64,000 nt of DNA, from NCBI RefSeq assembly GCF_945859685.1, contig NC_079148.1:44651946-44715945 (forward strand). Reading direction: 5' to 3'. Under the pieces are notes generated by a model that saw only the letters and a program-made list of their open reading frames with translations, ran no database searches and was not told where the DNA came from. Each line of letters opens with the position of its first letter. The first letter of the stretch is position 1. A program made the translations under genes and the position numbers. This document shows positions 15,201 through 30,200 of the stretch, piece by piece. The DNA comes from Eupeodes corollae. Its lineage: Eukaryota; Arthropoda; Insecta; Diptera; Syrphidae.

Positions 15201-18200
15201 GAAGTTCTGGTTGAATTGCATAAAGACAGACAGGACAAAATATTGGTAAATGTTTGTTCTTTTCTTTCTACAATATTTTTAGTAACTTTTTTTATTAAAC
15301 ATCTAGAATTAAACTCGTGATTTATTTTGAGTTATGAAACCAGGAGTTATGCCAGGTTTACACTTGTCATTAAAATAATAAAAAGACGCCACATTAATTT
15401 GGTCTGCATAAGACATAGCAAATATAAAAGGTTAGTTACCGTCACTTAAATGACGCATTTTTAAAGTGGAATGTTTTAATGGCAATGGTGGCACTGGATG
15501 ATGAAAGGATAAGAAAAATTTCTGTACTTGATTTCAATACGTTTGTAAACATTCTTTTAATGCAAAAGTTAGCATTTGAATGTCAAGTAATGATAAGTTA
15601 AATTATTTTTTTTTTTATTTTGTCGATTTAAAATTAATTTATTGACAAGTGCAAGAACGTGACATAATTGAATGTTGATGAAATGTAAATACGTATTACG
15701 TAACATAACTTCTGGAAAACTGTTAATTAGGTGCATTTTATAGCAATAAATTTATAAAGGAACAATCGATAAACGTTTAAAATAAACAAACACACAGTGG
15801 TGTGAAATAGAAAATAGTGAGTAATTTTTTTTTATTAATGGACGCAACATGATTTCGTTCTTCTTGTAGCTAAACAACAAACACACGCACACAAACAATA
15901 ACTTTAAGACGTTTGCGCTGATTTAGATATTTGTTAATTGTTTTTTTTTTTTGCTTTGAATGCATTTAAATAAAAGAAATAAAATCACTAAATAAATAAG
16001 AAGATATAAAAATAAAATTTACCAACAAAAATAAAAGCAAAATATTTGCATGGGACACAAATTCTTAATTTTACTGTGATGAGTCTAAAAGAGCAGTGAA
16101 TTTATGATTTTCATTTTTATTGTGGTACAACTTTTTGCAAAAATTACAATTGTTTTTTTAAATTTTTCTATTTCACTTAACTTGGAGAAATTTTCGTTGT
16201 TTTTAAGCGTGCAAAAAAAATTACTTAGAAGTTGATATTTGCTAAATGTGATTTGCAGAAGTACGATGAATTTAAAACACTGAATTTTTTGCACTGGAAT
16301 AAAGTACTCAAGAAAAAAAATTATAAAAAGAGAATAAGCATATTTTTAAGTGAACCTAATTCTAAGTAATTCATAACACGCCTTAACAAAAGATGCAAGG
16401 AAAAAGAATTGATTTCCTTATATTTTTAATTAGACAAAAAACTCAATTTTATTCCATCATTAATTAAATTGAAAATTCATCGAGCGCTCAACTTTTAAAC
16501 TCGTTTCTGCGTAACTTACTGATATAAAAATAAATTTCTATTTATAAACACCACCCTAAACATTGAAACTTTCAATTTTATTTACATTCTGCCCGACAAA
16601 AAAATGCAAGGCCAATTTATTAAAAAAAAATCAAAATCAAAAATAAATTCAAAGGTTAACAAAAAACTAAATCGAAAATGCATTGATCTATAAATGATCA
16701 ATTATTAGCACTTAAAAAATCAATCGATTGAAAATTTCCACGCTTCAATAAATTATTGCAATCATGAGTTTCACTCGAAAACTTTTCTATGTATAGTAAG
16801 TCTGATGGATGGATGCTACAATCTAGGCATCATCATTATCCATACCTTTTAATAAAGCAAACAATCTGAACTATTAAAGACTCCATCATATTTCCTGAAA
16901 GTAATTTTTGCACTCATTTTCTTTGAAATTTATTTAATTGAAGAGATTCTTATTTTTACTTGTCTATTTTTTTTTTAATAATGATGGATTTTTAGTGCTG
17001 CTTTTAGATTGGATTAACTTCAAGTTGTTTGAATTACAATATTTAAAGTTCGTTTAAAGTCAGGCAGGCACTTTAAAATGTTAATTTGGAAACATTTTCA
17101 CAAACTTATTTAACGAAGTAATTAAAAACCTATCATAAAATAATGTTGGTTAAAGGATTTGGAACAAAATAAGGTAAAATTAAAAATTACAAATACAATA
17201 AAAAATCATCTAAAATTATTGAAAATAAAATAAAATAAAATATAACAAAATAAAATCAAATATAAACAGAATTTGTAATAAATGCAATCAAATAATATTA
17301 ATTCCATTAAATAAAAATTCTGAATAAAAGGATACCCTCAAAACTGTACGAACTGCAGAGGCATCAGTCTGCTTAACATTGCTTACAAAATCTTTTCTGC
17401 CGTAATATGTGAACGTCTAAAGCCCATCGTCAATAACCCCATAGGTCCTTATCAGCGTGGTTTAAGACAAGGAAAGTCCACAGTTGATCAAATATTCACA
17501 TTACGGCAGAGCCTGGAAATAAACCCAAGAACATTTAATCGCCACCCACCATCTTTTCATCGATTTCAAAGCCGTATATCACAGCATCTACGGAATCAAG
17601 CTGTATAGAGCCATGTATAGTTTTGGCAACCCTGCCAAACTCCATGGAGTATTCGCACTGCTCCAAAAATGTTAGAAACAACTTAACAGAATCTTTTCGA
17701 TGTAAAAAGGCAAGGTGATAGTTAGTCATGCGATTTCTTTAACATCGTCCTTAGAAGAATAGTACAGAGCTCTCACATTAATACTAGAGGCACTATTCTT
17801 AAAAAGTCTCAAATTACTAGCCTACTAGCTGACATTGACATAATCAGAAGAACTCAGCTGGATTTTAAAGAGGACAAAACAAAATACATGCTGTCACCAA
17901 TGACAAACGTTACTTTAAGGAAGTTAAGGACAGCCATGAGATCAAAAGAAAAATTACTCTTGCTACCAAAAGGACAGCGCAGTAGAGAAAAGTGGCGCGC
18001 ACAATTGACCTCACCCATCTTGGAGCGCGAAACTGGAGACATCTAGCTGGCGACTGAGCTAGATGGAAAAGTTTGTTAGGTGAGGCTCCAGTTCAAACTA
18101 CTTTAGGTAAGTAAGTAAGCAATAAATACAAAACAGGATATATATAGAAAATAAAAAAGGATAATAAAATAATAATATCTAAAATAAAATGAAGGAAAAA

Positions 18201-21200
18201 GTCTACAAATTCCTTAGTGTTTTTTTTAAATCTTCCCAAAGTTAAGTGAAATCTGGATCAGAAGAAATAAAAATTCAAAATTTGTCTTTGAATAATCAAT
18301 GAAAAACTGTATAAGAAATGTGTTTTTAACCTTGAGAAGCAAAATGATGAATTGAGACGTATCGTATTCAAATTAATATAAACAAATCTATCGTTATTAT
18401 AAACATTTAGAAAATAGCACAAACAATTGGAAAAACGAATAAAAAACAAACATGAAATTAATACCAAACAAAACAAATGATTTAAAAAAGAAAACAAAAA
18501 TAAACCACAACGCATGCTTACAGTTTTCAAATTAAGTAATTCTTCGGCGGCATCACCGAAAGCTCCCCCAACAGCTGCTATAGATCCAGGACCGTCTGCA
18601 TTTGATATTTTTCGTAGCTTGGACAATGCTCGAGAGTCTTCAGAAATTTAATAGTTTTTATAAATTCAAAAAATAAAAATATAAGAAAAATAAATTGTTA
18701 ATAAAAAGCAAAAAAAAAAACAACAAAATAGAAAAGAAAAAACGAAAAAATAAAATAAAATTGCATTCATTTATCGCAAAACAAAAAAATATCTACCAGT
18801 TGAAGCAGAATAAAGGCTTCCCGAAGGATATGCCAAAGTTGAAGATTCTATTTCGGTCTTATTGATGTTGCCAGAAGAAGTAAGTGTTGTCAATGTTGTT
18901 GTGGTTGTGGCATTTGTTGTTGCCATTGTTGTTGAAGTTGTTGCTGACGATGATGAAGTTGTTGTTGACGAATTTGGTAATGTATGATGGGCTGCTGTTG
19001 CCCTAGCTTCAGATTGTAAACGTGCATTTACTAACGCGTATGCTTCGGCAACAGCCACATTCAAATCAATTTCACCTGTGGAATCATCGTCGTCGGAGCC
19101 ACCATTATTTGTGGCATGTAAACTCACCCGTTTATGATTGTCCGGCAGATTTAGATAGCATTCGTTGTCAAAACGAAACTGTGACTGTTTTGGTTTTGTA
19201 TGGATTTTTACAAAAAATACGACATGTATAAAAATGTGAAAAAACATAAATAAATTAATTTTGTGATAGATTTTGTGTTTTTGCCATTAAGGGTGTATTT
19301 TTTTTTTAACAAGGGCACAGATGATGTTTTTGTTTGTTTAATTTGGTGCAGCGTGAAAAGAGAGAAGAAAGAAATAAAGAGAAATAGTTAATAAATATAT
19401 ATTTATATATTTTTTAAATATTTAGGTACACATACATAAAATGCCTACAATGTTGATACTGAAGTGAAATGTTTTACATTAACTTATTAGAATAAAAGTG
19501 CACTCTATCTAAGCAAATATGGAAGGAATTGTAATTTTATCTTTCCAAATTGTCTCTTTAGTTCATTAACAATGATATTTGAAGGACGTGAACATTTAAT
19601 TTACACAAGTCGGAGGCATGATTTAGTTCATCCAGCAGCAGATTGCTATTAATTTTTAAGAAAACTTTCAAAACTTACTTATACAAAATAAACTTATACT
19701 TATACAAATAAAACTTATTTATACAAAATATTAAAAAGCGAAGGACCTAAATGGCTTCCTTGAGGAACACCTGAGCTCCATTGTATAAATCTCGAAAAAG
19801 AGTTATTTATTATGACATTTTGAGATCCTCTCATCAGATAAGGTGAGAGTCAACCAAAAAGTTAGAATTTGTATATTAAAGTGGAATTATCCACTCAATC
19901 AAAAGCTTCACTGAAATCGGAATCTAATAGATTCTTACTTTCGAACGATATTTACACATAATTTGAGAAAATGACTTAACTAGTTGTAGTGAAACAGAAG
20001 TGATACAAAGCCGTGTTGTAAGACTTTTGAACTTACTTGCGTTTGAACTTACTTCAAAGCCTTATTGTTTACAGTTTATTTTTCCAATTTTAAAGTATTA
20101 GAGGATTGAAATTTTGGAATAGATATTAATTTGCTAATATTTAGAAATTAGAAATTCGGAACCAGTGAAATGCTAAGCCTTAGCCGATAACTTCTTAAAA
20201 AATTAGAGTCATCATAAAAGGTGTTGCAGTAAGAGGTTTTATTTTGAATATCCTGCTATTCGGGCAGTTTTACAATTTGAAATTTTAATTAAAATTACAC
20301 AACGACTGAAAACGAAATCATACTTGATTTAACAAGCTTTGAAAATGTTAAAATTCAATACTAAAATAGTTCTAAAAAAAAAACTAACCAATATTTTGCA
20401 GTCGTAAAGTAAATAAGTCCTGCAGCCAGTAGTTTTGACTAAAAACAAAAGTGTGTCGATTCAGTTTTTTAATTAGTCTAGTTTTTCAATGAAGCATTCT
20501 ACAAAGAAATTTCACCGTCATTTAAGTAATGATTGTTAAAACACCTTTCCATCCTCAGTGTGGATTTTTTTGGTGCGGTAGTCAGTGTGATTGGAACTTA
20601 CTTATTTTAAAATGAGGCTGTTATAACTTTTACGGTAAACACATTTTGCTACCAAGACATGATAATTAGAATTGGAATAAATTGACGGTGATTCAAGTTT
20701 TGGAAGAACAGTTTGTCGATCATGTTATTTCTCGAAGACATGAACTTTTTTTTGCAACTAAGGTCTTATCATTTACCACGTTTAAACAATTTTCTTTAAT
20801 CTATGTACAATGCCAATGCTCCACATTTATTTATGTTTTTAACGTTTGAGTCAGTGAGCTTATCGACAAAAATCCTCAGCAAATGTGGGACTAAGTCATG
20901 GAAAACTTTGAAAAAAGGCTTTGGTACTAAATTCGTAGCCAAGGCTACTAATTTGCTAAATTGTTTTTAATATACAATCATGTAACCAATTAAATATGTT
21001 TTAGGCAAAATACGACATATATTTCGAGTGGTCCTTATTTTGTTTTGAGTAGTTTATAGTGAAACACATTTCCATTAATTTGTCTTAAAAAATATCAAAA
21101 TAAACCTCGTATTGTAAAAGCCTACATTTTAAAAAGCATGAATTTATTATTAGAACTAATTGATAAGCCTTTTGTGCGCAGTTGTTTTAAGTTAAATGAA

Positions 21201-24200
21201 TATTTTGCAATAAGCAATGACGTCCTGCAAATTTCCAATGAATTTTTAATGTTAAAAAATATTCCAATAACATTTTTGTGATTTTTTTAAAACTTTTTTA
21301 TAACTTTAAGTTGCTCGAAATTTTTTTTTAACTAAATGAACTTTTCTCGCAATTCAGCTTTTTTCACTTCAGTATTTCAAAAGTGAAATTAAACTATAAT
21401 TATAGAGGCAGAAAATATAAAAAACGGAAAAAAATATAACTTACCTTATATCCAGGACCTAAACGGTGCATCGCACATATTTGTTGCGTTGTCAAGGCTT
21501 CACTGAAAAGATAAATAGCTGACATTTGGCCACAAAATACTCGTTCTTCATCAAGTTCCGGCGTTGCTCCAATATAACATTTATCAAAAGGCTTTTGTTT
21601 AAAAGAATGAAACAAAAAAAATACGTAAAATATATAAAATGTATTTTATATTTTTTTTGTTTAAATAGAAACAAAAAACAAAAAGACCAACAAAAGAAAA
21701 ACTTACATCATTTGTTGAAACGAACCACGCCATTTCCGTACTAGACGCTAATTGTCCATTAACTAGGCACTTTATTTCGCTTTTAGTCCAACGATTATAT
21801 ATATACACAATGGCAATCATGTACCACTAAATAATAAAAAAAAAATATAGAGTGAGCGATGATATTATATAAAACAAAAGATTTAAAAGGACATATAATT
21901 ATTATGCTAAAACGGATGTCATACAAAGTAGCTTCATATATAGAACTTACCTTTCTCGGTTGGAATTCATATTTGACACAATGCTGGAAGCCTTTTCCTT
22001 TGACTTTCATCGATGTCAAGACAAGGCAATTACCAACAAAATGTGCTGTATATCCAACCCCTTTCGATGTTTTAAAACTAGAATTAAAGTAAGAGAGAAA
22101 GAAGGAGATAAAAAATGGATCCAGGATATAGTCATCATAATAATCATCATCATCATATAAAAATACAACAATAAAAGAAATTAACCCTTTTTAGTTGTTG
22201 TTGTTTGTATTCTAAGGCAAAAAAAAAGCACAACAATAATAAACATAAATTATTAAGACTTACCAATAGAGGTAGGGTTTCTCACGTTCTATATTTACAG
22301 AATTTATGGGATCTAAACGGAACCACGTCGTAAATGTGAAACCATTTTCGTATGGCCATTTAGCTAGGGGTGGTAGGACCATTGCCTATTGGAAAAAAAG
22401 ATAAAGAAAGATTAAAAGGATTAAATGTTAAGTTCAAAGGATTCTTTTCTTTTTTGGGGGCTTTTTTGTTTGGTTGCTGTCCTCTTTGAAGAGGGGACCT
22501 ATTATATGTTAACAATTTATATCCTGATGCTTAAATCAAGTGGCGAACAAAAGGAGGCTTTAATACTATAAAATTTTATTACATTTACTCTAATATATAT
22601 TTTTTGGTACGTAATGACTAAAAGCTTAAAGGCAAATATGTTTCGAGAAAGGATAGAAAATGAAAGAAAAGATGTGTGTAACAATATGTATTCTCTTTTT
22701 ATCCTTCAAGTTCACTCATATGTGGAATGTAGGTAGGTAATTTCATAATCTAACACTAAGATTTGTAATATACGAGTAGGACTTCTCCTCTGGTCAGGGA
22801 AACATTATATTTAATTTTATTGTATCCTCTTCTGGCTGGCTGGGTGGCTGGCTATACACAGGCTGTTACGGACATTTACTGGCATTTATTTTCTCCCTTA
22901 AGTGAGTCAAAATTATACTACAACTGGTGTCATATAGAGCGTACATTTATGTAGTTCCGTATCCTCGACAATTCCAAAAGGAGGAAAATCAATGAAGAAA
23001 CTTTCTCCGTTACAAGGACAAACGAACAAAACGAAGAACAAAAAAAATAACACAATTTATTCTCCTTCTTCATCTTCCTCAATTATTCACACATCAAAAA
23101 CCAAGAAATTAATAATTATGATTCCCCCACACAAACCCCCTCCCTCGCTCGTCGTCATCATCACCAACTAGCACCATCCAACGTTGAAATTGCCAAAAAG
23201 TTTTGCCTTTGACACATCTCCTTGCACTTATAAATATGGCACTTGGTTCTTGGAAATGATGTCCTTACCAGGCCGATCATATTTTCGTATCGTTTAGCAA
23301 GTCCTAATACTAACGTGTGTTATGTGTTATATTGAGAGTATAGGGTAGGGGGTATATATCCATAGCTAGCGTGCAATTCTCAAGATAAACTATAATTTGA
23401 CAACATGTCACAAACTTAACGCTAAACGAAACATGACCTCTCTCTCTCTGTGAAAAATTAAGTGGTCCAGAAAGGGAGAATGAATACCTTCCTTCCTTTT
23501 TACATACACATACAATTTAGTTATACTTATATGTATGTATGTAGGTAGTTAGTGATGCTAAGTTCGGAGTACAAATGTCAGGTTGTTTGGAAAATTCTGT
23601 GTAACTCTCTATCAAACTTAACTGTCACTGTCACAAAGTATCCTAGGAAATTAATCAAAAAGGACATGAAAGAGTGTGTTCTTTTTTTTTTCCTTTTCCT
23701 TGCTATTACTGTTGTCTTCTTTTCATATTCTTTCTTCCGTTTAAATAAATAGGGAGGATGATACAAATGAATGTCCTTAATTGTTACAAAGTAGTAGAGA
23801 TATAGAAGAGCAAAGAGCAAATGGCAGAGCCCTGAAACTGACACAGATTGAAAGCAAGGGGCCGGAAAAAAAATCTGTACGCAAGATATTTGCCCTATCA
23901 AAGGAAAGAAGATTCTTGTCCCATAAAAGCCCAGGAAATAACAATATTCTTATATTGCTAAGTGTGTGTGCGGTGTGTGCTATGTGGCTTGGACTTCGGT
24001 CTGTTTATGTACAGGGTTGGATTGATGATGAAAACAAATGGTATAAGTCTATGGGGCTCGAAATGTCTGTGATTGGATTTTGTTTTTATGTAATGTTTCG
24101 GTTTGATTTGGAAATTCAAAATTTGCTGAAATTATTTTTCATTTTTAGTTTTCACTGATGTATAGCCAATCATGAAAATTCTTATATAAGAAGATTTTAC

Positions 24201-27200
24201 ATTAAGTTTTTTCTTAAGATTAAAAAATAAGTATTTGATTGTATTAAATCAAAAATTGGTTCGAACTTCTGTTTTTAATAAACTCTTAAAAGGGTAACAA
24301 AGTTGCGAAAGAAATGAGATGCTGTATTTTATCATTATAAGGATAATAAAACGAAGTCCAGCCTATACAATTTGTCAGTGTTGATGTCAGAGTTAAATTA
24401 TTTATTGATTATTCAAACGATGAAGAAAAAAATTAAAGCTTTAAGTTGATAGGAAAGTGACATTTTAGATATTTTGAATCAAACATCTCTAAGAAAAAAG
24501 GTTAATTTTGGTGTAGTAAATTTTCTTACCAAATGAAAATGTATGGACACATTAAAAAAGGAATGGTGTTTTTATTTAAAATATTTATTTAAAACCTTTT
24601 TAACTGTGACGGAGGCGTTATCACATATAAGCAGATTTTAAACGTTTTCAAGAGAGCAAAATAATTATAAAATTTAGAAGCCTTGGGTTAAAGGCAAAAG
24701 TATGATTTCGGTCGATTGAATTAGTTTGATTCCGAAAATCTGACTTTTTCTAGAATTTCAGAATTTCAACTAAAGATGACATTTTTCGTATCAATACGTG
24801 GCAAAGTATCTTAGGTCAATTTAATATCTATATTAAAACAATATAATGAAGATAAGCATATGTATCTTAAGTCGACTTCATTTGATATTTTTTTTTAAAG
24901 TTTGTTTATTGACTATACTATAAATACAAACTCTGACCATTTTCGCTGCCAAGTCAATTTTAATTTAATTTATTTAACAAAGACTTAAGGCGCTCTGATT
25001 ACCCTTCAAATGTTTAAGTTTTAATACAGTGAGTTTGTATACATTGTTCTTATAATTTTGAATTTTAAAATGGGAGAAGGGTAAACAAAGTTAATTGATA
25101 ATTTCACATTCTTGATGTGCAACTCAAAAAGGAATCTCTTTACTTGACATTACGTCCTACATAGAGCTCAAGAGTAAACTGATAGAAATTAACAAACATT
25201 GGTTAAACAACAAAAGAAATGGCTTTTTATGTGTCCGTAACTTAATCTTAATAGCATAAGATTTTCCAAAATCTCGAAAATCGTAACTTATGTCTAATTT
25301 ACTGAAAAATCAAGCCTAAGCTGTTTTTGTATATTACGTATCAATTTGTGAAAAATTGGTGACTACTTATGAAATCTTTTAATATCTTTTAGAGATGAAC
25401 TTCTTTTTGCAAAGTATGCTATGTCTATGATTTTAAGTAAAGCATAAATAGTTAGTTTGGTTGGTCTTATAACAATTTTTTGAAGAAAACAAACACATCC
25501 TCAATAGGTAAAAGTCTTTTGACAGACAAATGAATGAAATGCTTTTTTCAACTGTCAACTCCGGCCCTTCTAACACTGTCGTTACTCTTTTGCTACTGAT
25601 GAGTTCATCCTCAGAAGTTCTTTTTCTATTATTTAAGCTTCGGAGGGCCATTAATTAAAGGATGTTGATTAAGTATTTTCTATTTAATTTTATTTTCTTC
25701 CACCAGTGCAATGAAAATAAAAAAAAAGTTCGATATAACCAAACAAATCTTCATTCTTGTCTTACAAACAAAAAAGAAAACCCGAAGTCTTGAAAAGATA
25801 GTAGGAAATTAGTTTTACTGCCTCCGGTGAAGCATAAGCATCGAGCTAAAATACATTCCCCACTCCTGATTAAAGGGATGGAAAAGCTTAGTAATATATA
25901 TACATTTTGCGATGTATATTCATTACCAAGGTCGTTATGGTCAAATTTTTTGTTAGATTTAACGAGAAGTATTATCGTTCTTATTTTTTGTTTTTGACGT
26001 AGTAAACCAAGATTGACACTCAAAATGGTGGATTTAAAATTGTCTAACCACAAGAAAAAAAAAAACAACAAAAAGTTAATTAGCGTTTCAAAAAATCGAT
26101 TTATCAAATATCACACCGCTTGAGAATCAAAAAGAACGAAAATACCATCTTGAAGATGATATTATTATTTTCAGGATTTAAGTTTCAGGTAGGTGTGGGT
26201 ATGCGTACGTACCTTTGGTTAAAATGAGACTCGAGAGTACATTATTTGAGGTATACCTGTGTGCGATCTCAAGAGAATTTCACGTCGTACTTAAGAAAAT
26301 ATGAACTGATGATAATTTTAGAATTGGATGGCGGCAGCCTTATGAGAGCTTGATTGGAATTTTGTAAGTAGCATAAGGCAGTCTATATTAAAGCTACCAA
26401 TAAATTCAATATAAAACAGTGGTAGGTATTTTACGTCTCTCCGCATTACACCCACAAAAACTCGAGGGATATTGTTTTTGTTTTTAATGAATGAGTGAGT
26501 TTATTTTAAAATTGGATTGTTATGATGTCTACATCGAAATGATTTTGTTTTGTGTTCTTGATTGACTTGATTTTAAGTTGAAAATTATTATTAATTCAAT
26601 GAATTTTTAATTCAATTTTTAATGAACTTATGAATAATAAAAAATAATTTTGAAGTTTATTGGTTATAAATGTATACCCACACTTACGCATAATATTTGC
26701 TTTTGGTTAATTAGATGGAATTTGATGCTACAAATATTGTGCTAAGGGAAATTGGGAGAAGGTAATTTTAGTAAATTGCAGCAATTTGAACTTTGTACAA
26801 TGAGGGTCCTTTTCATCAAAGGTTAAAACACCAATTTAGTGAAATTACTCTGGGGCAGGCTAATTTTGGAATTAATTTACTTAAAAAGAGATTTGTTTTA
26901 AATGGAATTTTGTTATTTTGTTGATCCTCTTTTAGATTATTTTTAAATACTTCCTTAAGAGTTTGGTGGTTCAAAACTAACCCAATATTAAGAAAAAAGT
27001 TTTGGAAACCTTGGCTCATAGTTTGGTAAAAATCAATATTTATTTAATAAACAGCATCAAATGACAAAAGGACATTGAGGACACCAAAACGCAAGTCAGA
27101 AAAAAAACAAAAGCTTCGGCCGAATATTTCCAGCAAAAGTAAGGTGTTAAATTGAAATCATTAGTAATGCAGTTTAGGATGAAATAGACAACACAATAAC

Positions 27201-30200
27201 TACATCTGATACAGCTATATAACCATTTTCAGTAATGGTACGATGATTTGAGCTACATCGAGGCTATAACGTGAAGTTTCATCAAGCTTGAAAAAATACG
27301 TGCATTTTTCTATAGCAGACGGTTCCGCAAATTTTGTTAATTTTTCTCTAACTTTTAATGTTTTTCATAAAAGAGAATAAGTATTTGCTACAAAGCAACG
27401 TTTTAAAATTGTTTAATAGCTGATTAGTTGCTTAATAATAAAATAAATACTAACAGTAAAGTGAGAATTTGTTTATAATATTTTCAAAAGATCTAAGGTC
27501 TAATTTTTGGTGTATTTAAGCCATTGATATTTAAGTTACATGTATTGGAAGCTATTTTGAGAAAAGTGAAACATACAATTTTTAAAAATAGTAAACAAAA
27601 GAAACCAACTCAAAACTATTGCATTTTAATACCCTCAATCTCAATTTTTTCAAAAAAGGTTACTGTAGATTAAAGGTGGCCACTTTTTCACGGCAGAGTT
27701 TTCAAAAACAAATCTTTTTTGATTATTTACTGATAGGAAACAAATGACAAAGATTTTAAAATCCCGCGTTTCCAGACACATTTCTATAACAGATGAATCT
27801 TACAAAAATGTATCGAAATCAAAATCCAAAAAAATAAGTCCTGGATTTTTAATTGACAACTTTTTAAAAGTTTTTGGTAACCTAAATAAAAAAATAAATT
27901 CTTTACGTTTTTACTTGCGACATAGAGGAACGATGTATGATTCATGTTTTGTATTTCTGACACATTTCGAGCTCGAGACATGAAATTACGATGATAGAGA
28001 AGTCGAAAAAAGTGGCGATTAATAATATTTGTTGATCAAAAATGTCATTGTTATAATTTTTGATTAAAAAAAAAGGCTGGGATGTGACCCACACTGATAA
28101 ATTCCCATTCCGTCTAGACTGTCAATTTCTCTTCCTTAAAAGTTTGCAGGTTTTCTTGTTGGGTTAAAAAAGTTGTCACTTGAATTATTCTTAAAAGTTT
28201 TAAAAAGTTGCTTTGTTTAATTGCAATGACTAGGAAAGACAGAGTGTGGTAAGGTATTACACATTCACATAGTACGGTTAAAGAACGAATCTCTGTATTT
28301 TTCAGTACGGCCGAAGTTGGACTCGAGGGTATACAGATGAGCATTCCTAGAACCGCAAGTATTACAGTTGAACTGTTTAAGGGGAGGAATGCAGCTGGCT
28401 ATTTCACTATAAAATAAACCGTTAAAATAACGGTAAAAAAGGGTGAAACAAGAAACCTTATGACGATGTTCAAGCCAAGTAAATGAACTTATGATGATAT
28501 TATCACCTGTCAATTTAAATGCTTTACGTTTAATACTATCCAAAAGGTTTAAGTAAGTTGCAGGAGCAAAAGTCCAAAGAACGGAGTTCTACTCAAGCTT
28601 TGGACATATATATGTCTTGTAGATAACAGCCAGATCAGGAGGTGTGAAATACTTCTTGCATAGCCTAAAGAAACCTAAACAGCTATCGAGATGTTCAGTC
28701 TCCTCGATGCAAGTGCCATCCATGTCGGTTTTTTAATCTCCATTGTACAATGCTGTTTAAGTCGAAATTTAATGAACTTATCAGATTTTGTCGTTGCATA
28801 GAGGGATGTGAGTCTGAAAACGAATATAAAAAGATAATAGTACTATAGTATAGTCAGCAAAACAGTATATTGGATTAGAAGTTGCAGACAGGAGATAATA
28901 AATAAAAATGAGAAAGAGTGTTGGAGATAAAACAGAGCCCTGGGGCACACCGTCATTTATTTTGTGGTTTTCAGACTTGAATTGAACGATTCAAAAGGTA
29001 ATTACTAATCAAATGAAGAAGGGATTCATGAAAAGCGAAAGCACGCATTTTCGATAAAAGAGCCTGATACCAAACCCTATCAAATGCTTTTGAAATATCG
29101 TGCAATAATCTTACTTTCAAAAGAACGATGTAAAGATTTGCTCCATTGTTCAGTAAGATGAACCATCAGATCACTAGTGGACTAGTGGAAAGCCGTAGTG
29201 ACGGTCGTTAAGACGCTTTCGATCTTCAAGATATTTCTTGAGCTGATATTTAACTAGTTTCCATGACCTTGGAAATAAGGAACGTAAGTGCAATCGGTCG
29301 GTAGTTGCAGGGTAGGGAAGATTTCCTTTAAAAAAAAGCCATACAAATGAAAATAAAACTTTTTTTAGTTACCGAAGTGAATATCAATATAATCAATCTT
29401 TTAAAATTTTAATAATAATTAATTCGAACTGATTAATTAAACTATAAATATGTTATGAAGTTAATGCTATAAAGGTTATCCCTCCTGCTAATAACTTAAA
29501 TATATGAGATTTAATACGCGACTCTATATTTCTGTGCAATACAAATCTATCTTAAATTCAACTTATATTCGTTTATTGATTTATTTAAATTCGCACAAAA
29601 AATAAAACAGCAGAATTTTTCATTCTACTATAAATTGTTTACATAAATGAAAGAATAATAATATTAGGTGTTTTATTTGCTCAATCAACTTTTCATATTC
29701 ATAAAATCATTTCAAAACCGACAATATTTTTGCTTTTGAAAAATTCATACAAACATAAATCTACATAATGTTTACTATTCCTGTCACATTTCTCTAATTT
29801 CGCTTTTATTTCAACCCCCCAGAGCCATATGTTTATATGTATATATGTACATTTTCCAATATCAAAAATTTTATTGTTCAAATATTTGTCCTTTTACGAT
29901 GCAATATTTTAACCATTCAAAAGTCCAAAAATGAATCCTTCTCTTTCAAGTCACTTTAAATCTCCACAATTTACAACCAACACAAATCACTGATTTCCGC
30001 GTAAATACATACATACCTATACAAATACATATATCTTTGTGACTATTGCATCATAGTAGATTTAGATTGGGATTTTTGAAAAATAAACACAATCCTTCTG
30101 CGCTCCGTGAGGAATGCAATAACGAAGCATGCAGGCCGCATCCTTATATTTTAACATCCACAACCAATTTTTGTTCGCTTGTTTTTTTATTTTTTATTTT

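Noticed and set aside
16800..17300. (AATAAA)n-rich tract as a satellite
   Set aside because: Irregular and indistinguishable from general AT-rich intronic sequence.
18258..18521. Extension of the rugose exon frame past 18522 on the minus strand
   Set aside because: A GTAAGC donor at 18516-18521 joins in phase to the next exon, so the extension is intron readthrough.
23781..24158. 125-codon plus-strand ORF
   Set aside because: It overlaps a long minus frame. It has no start context, motif or splice partner, and its composition looks random.
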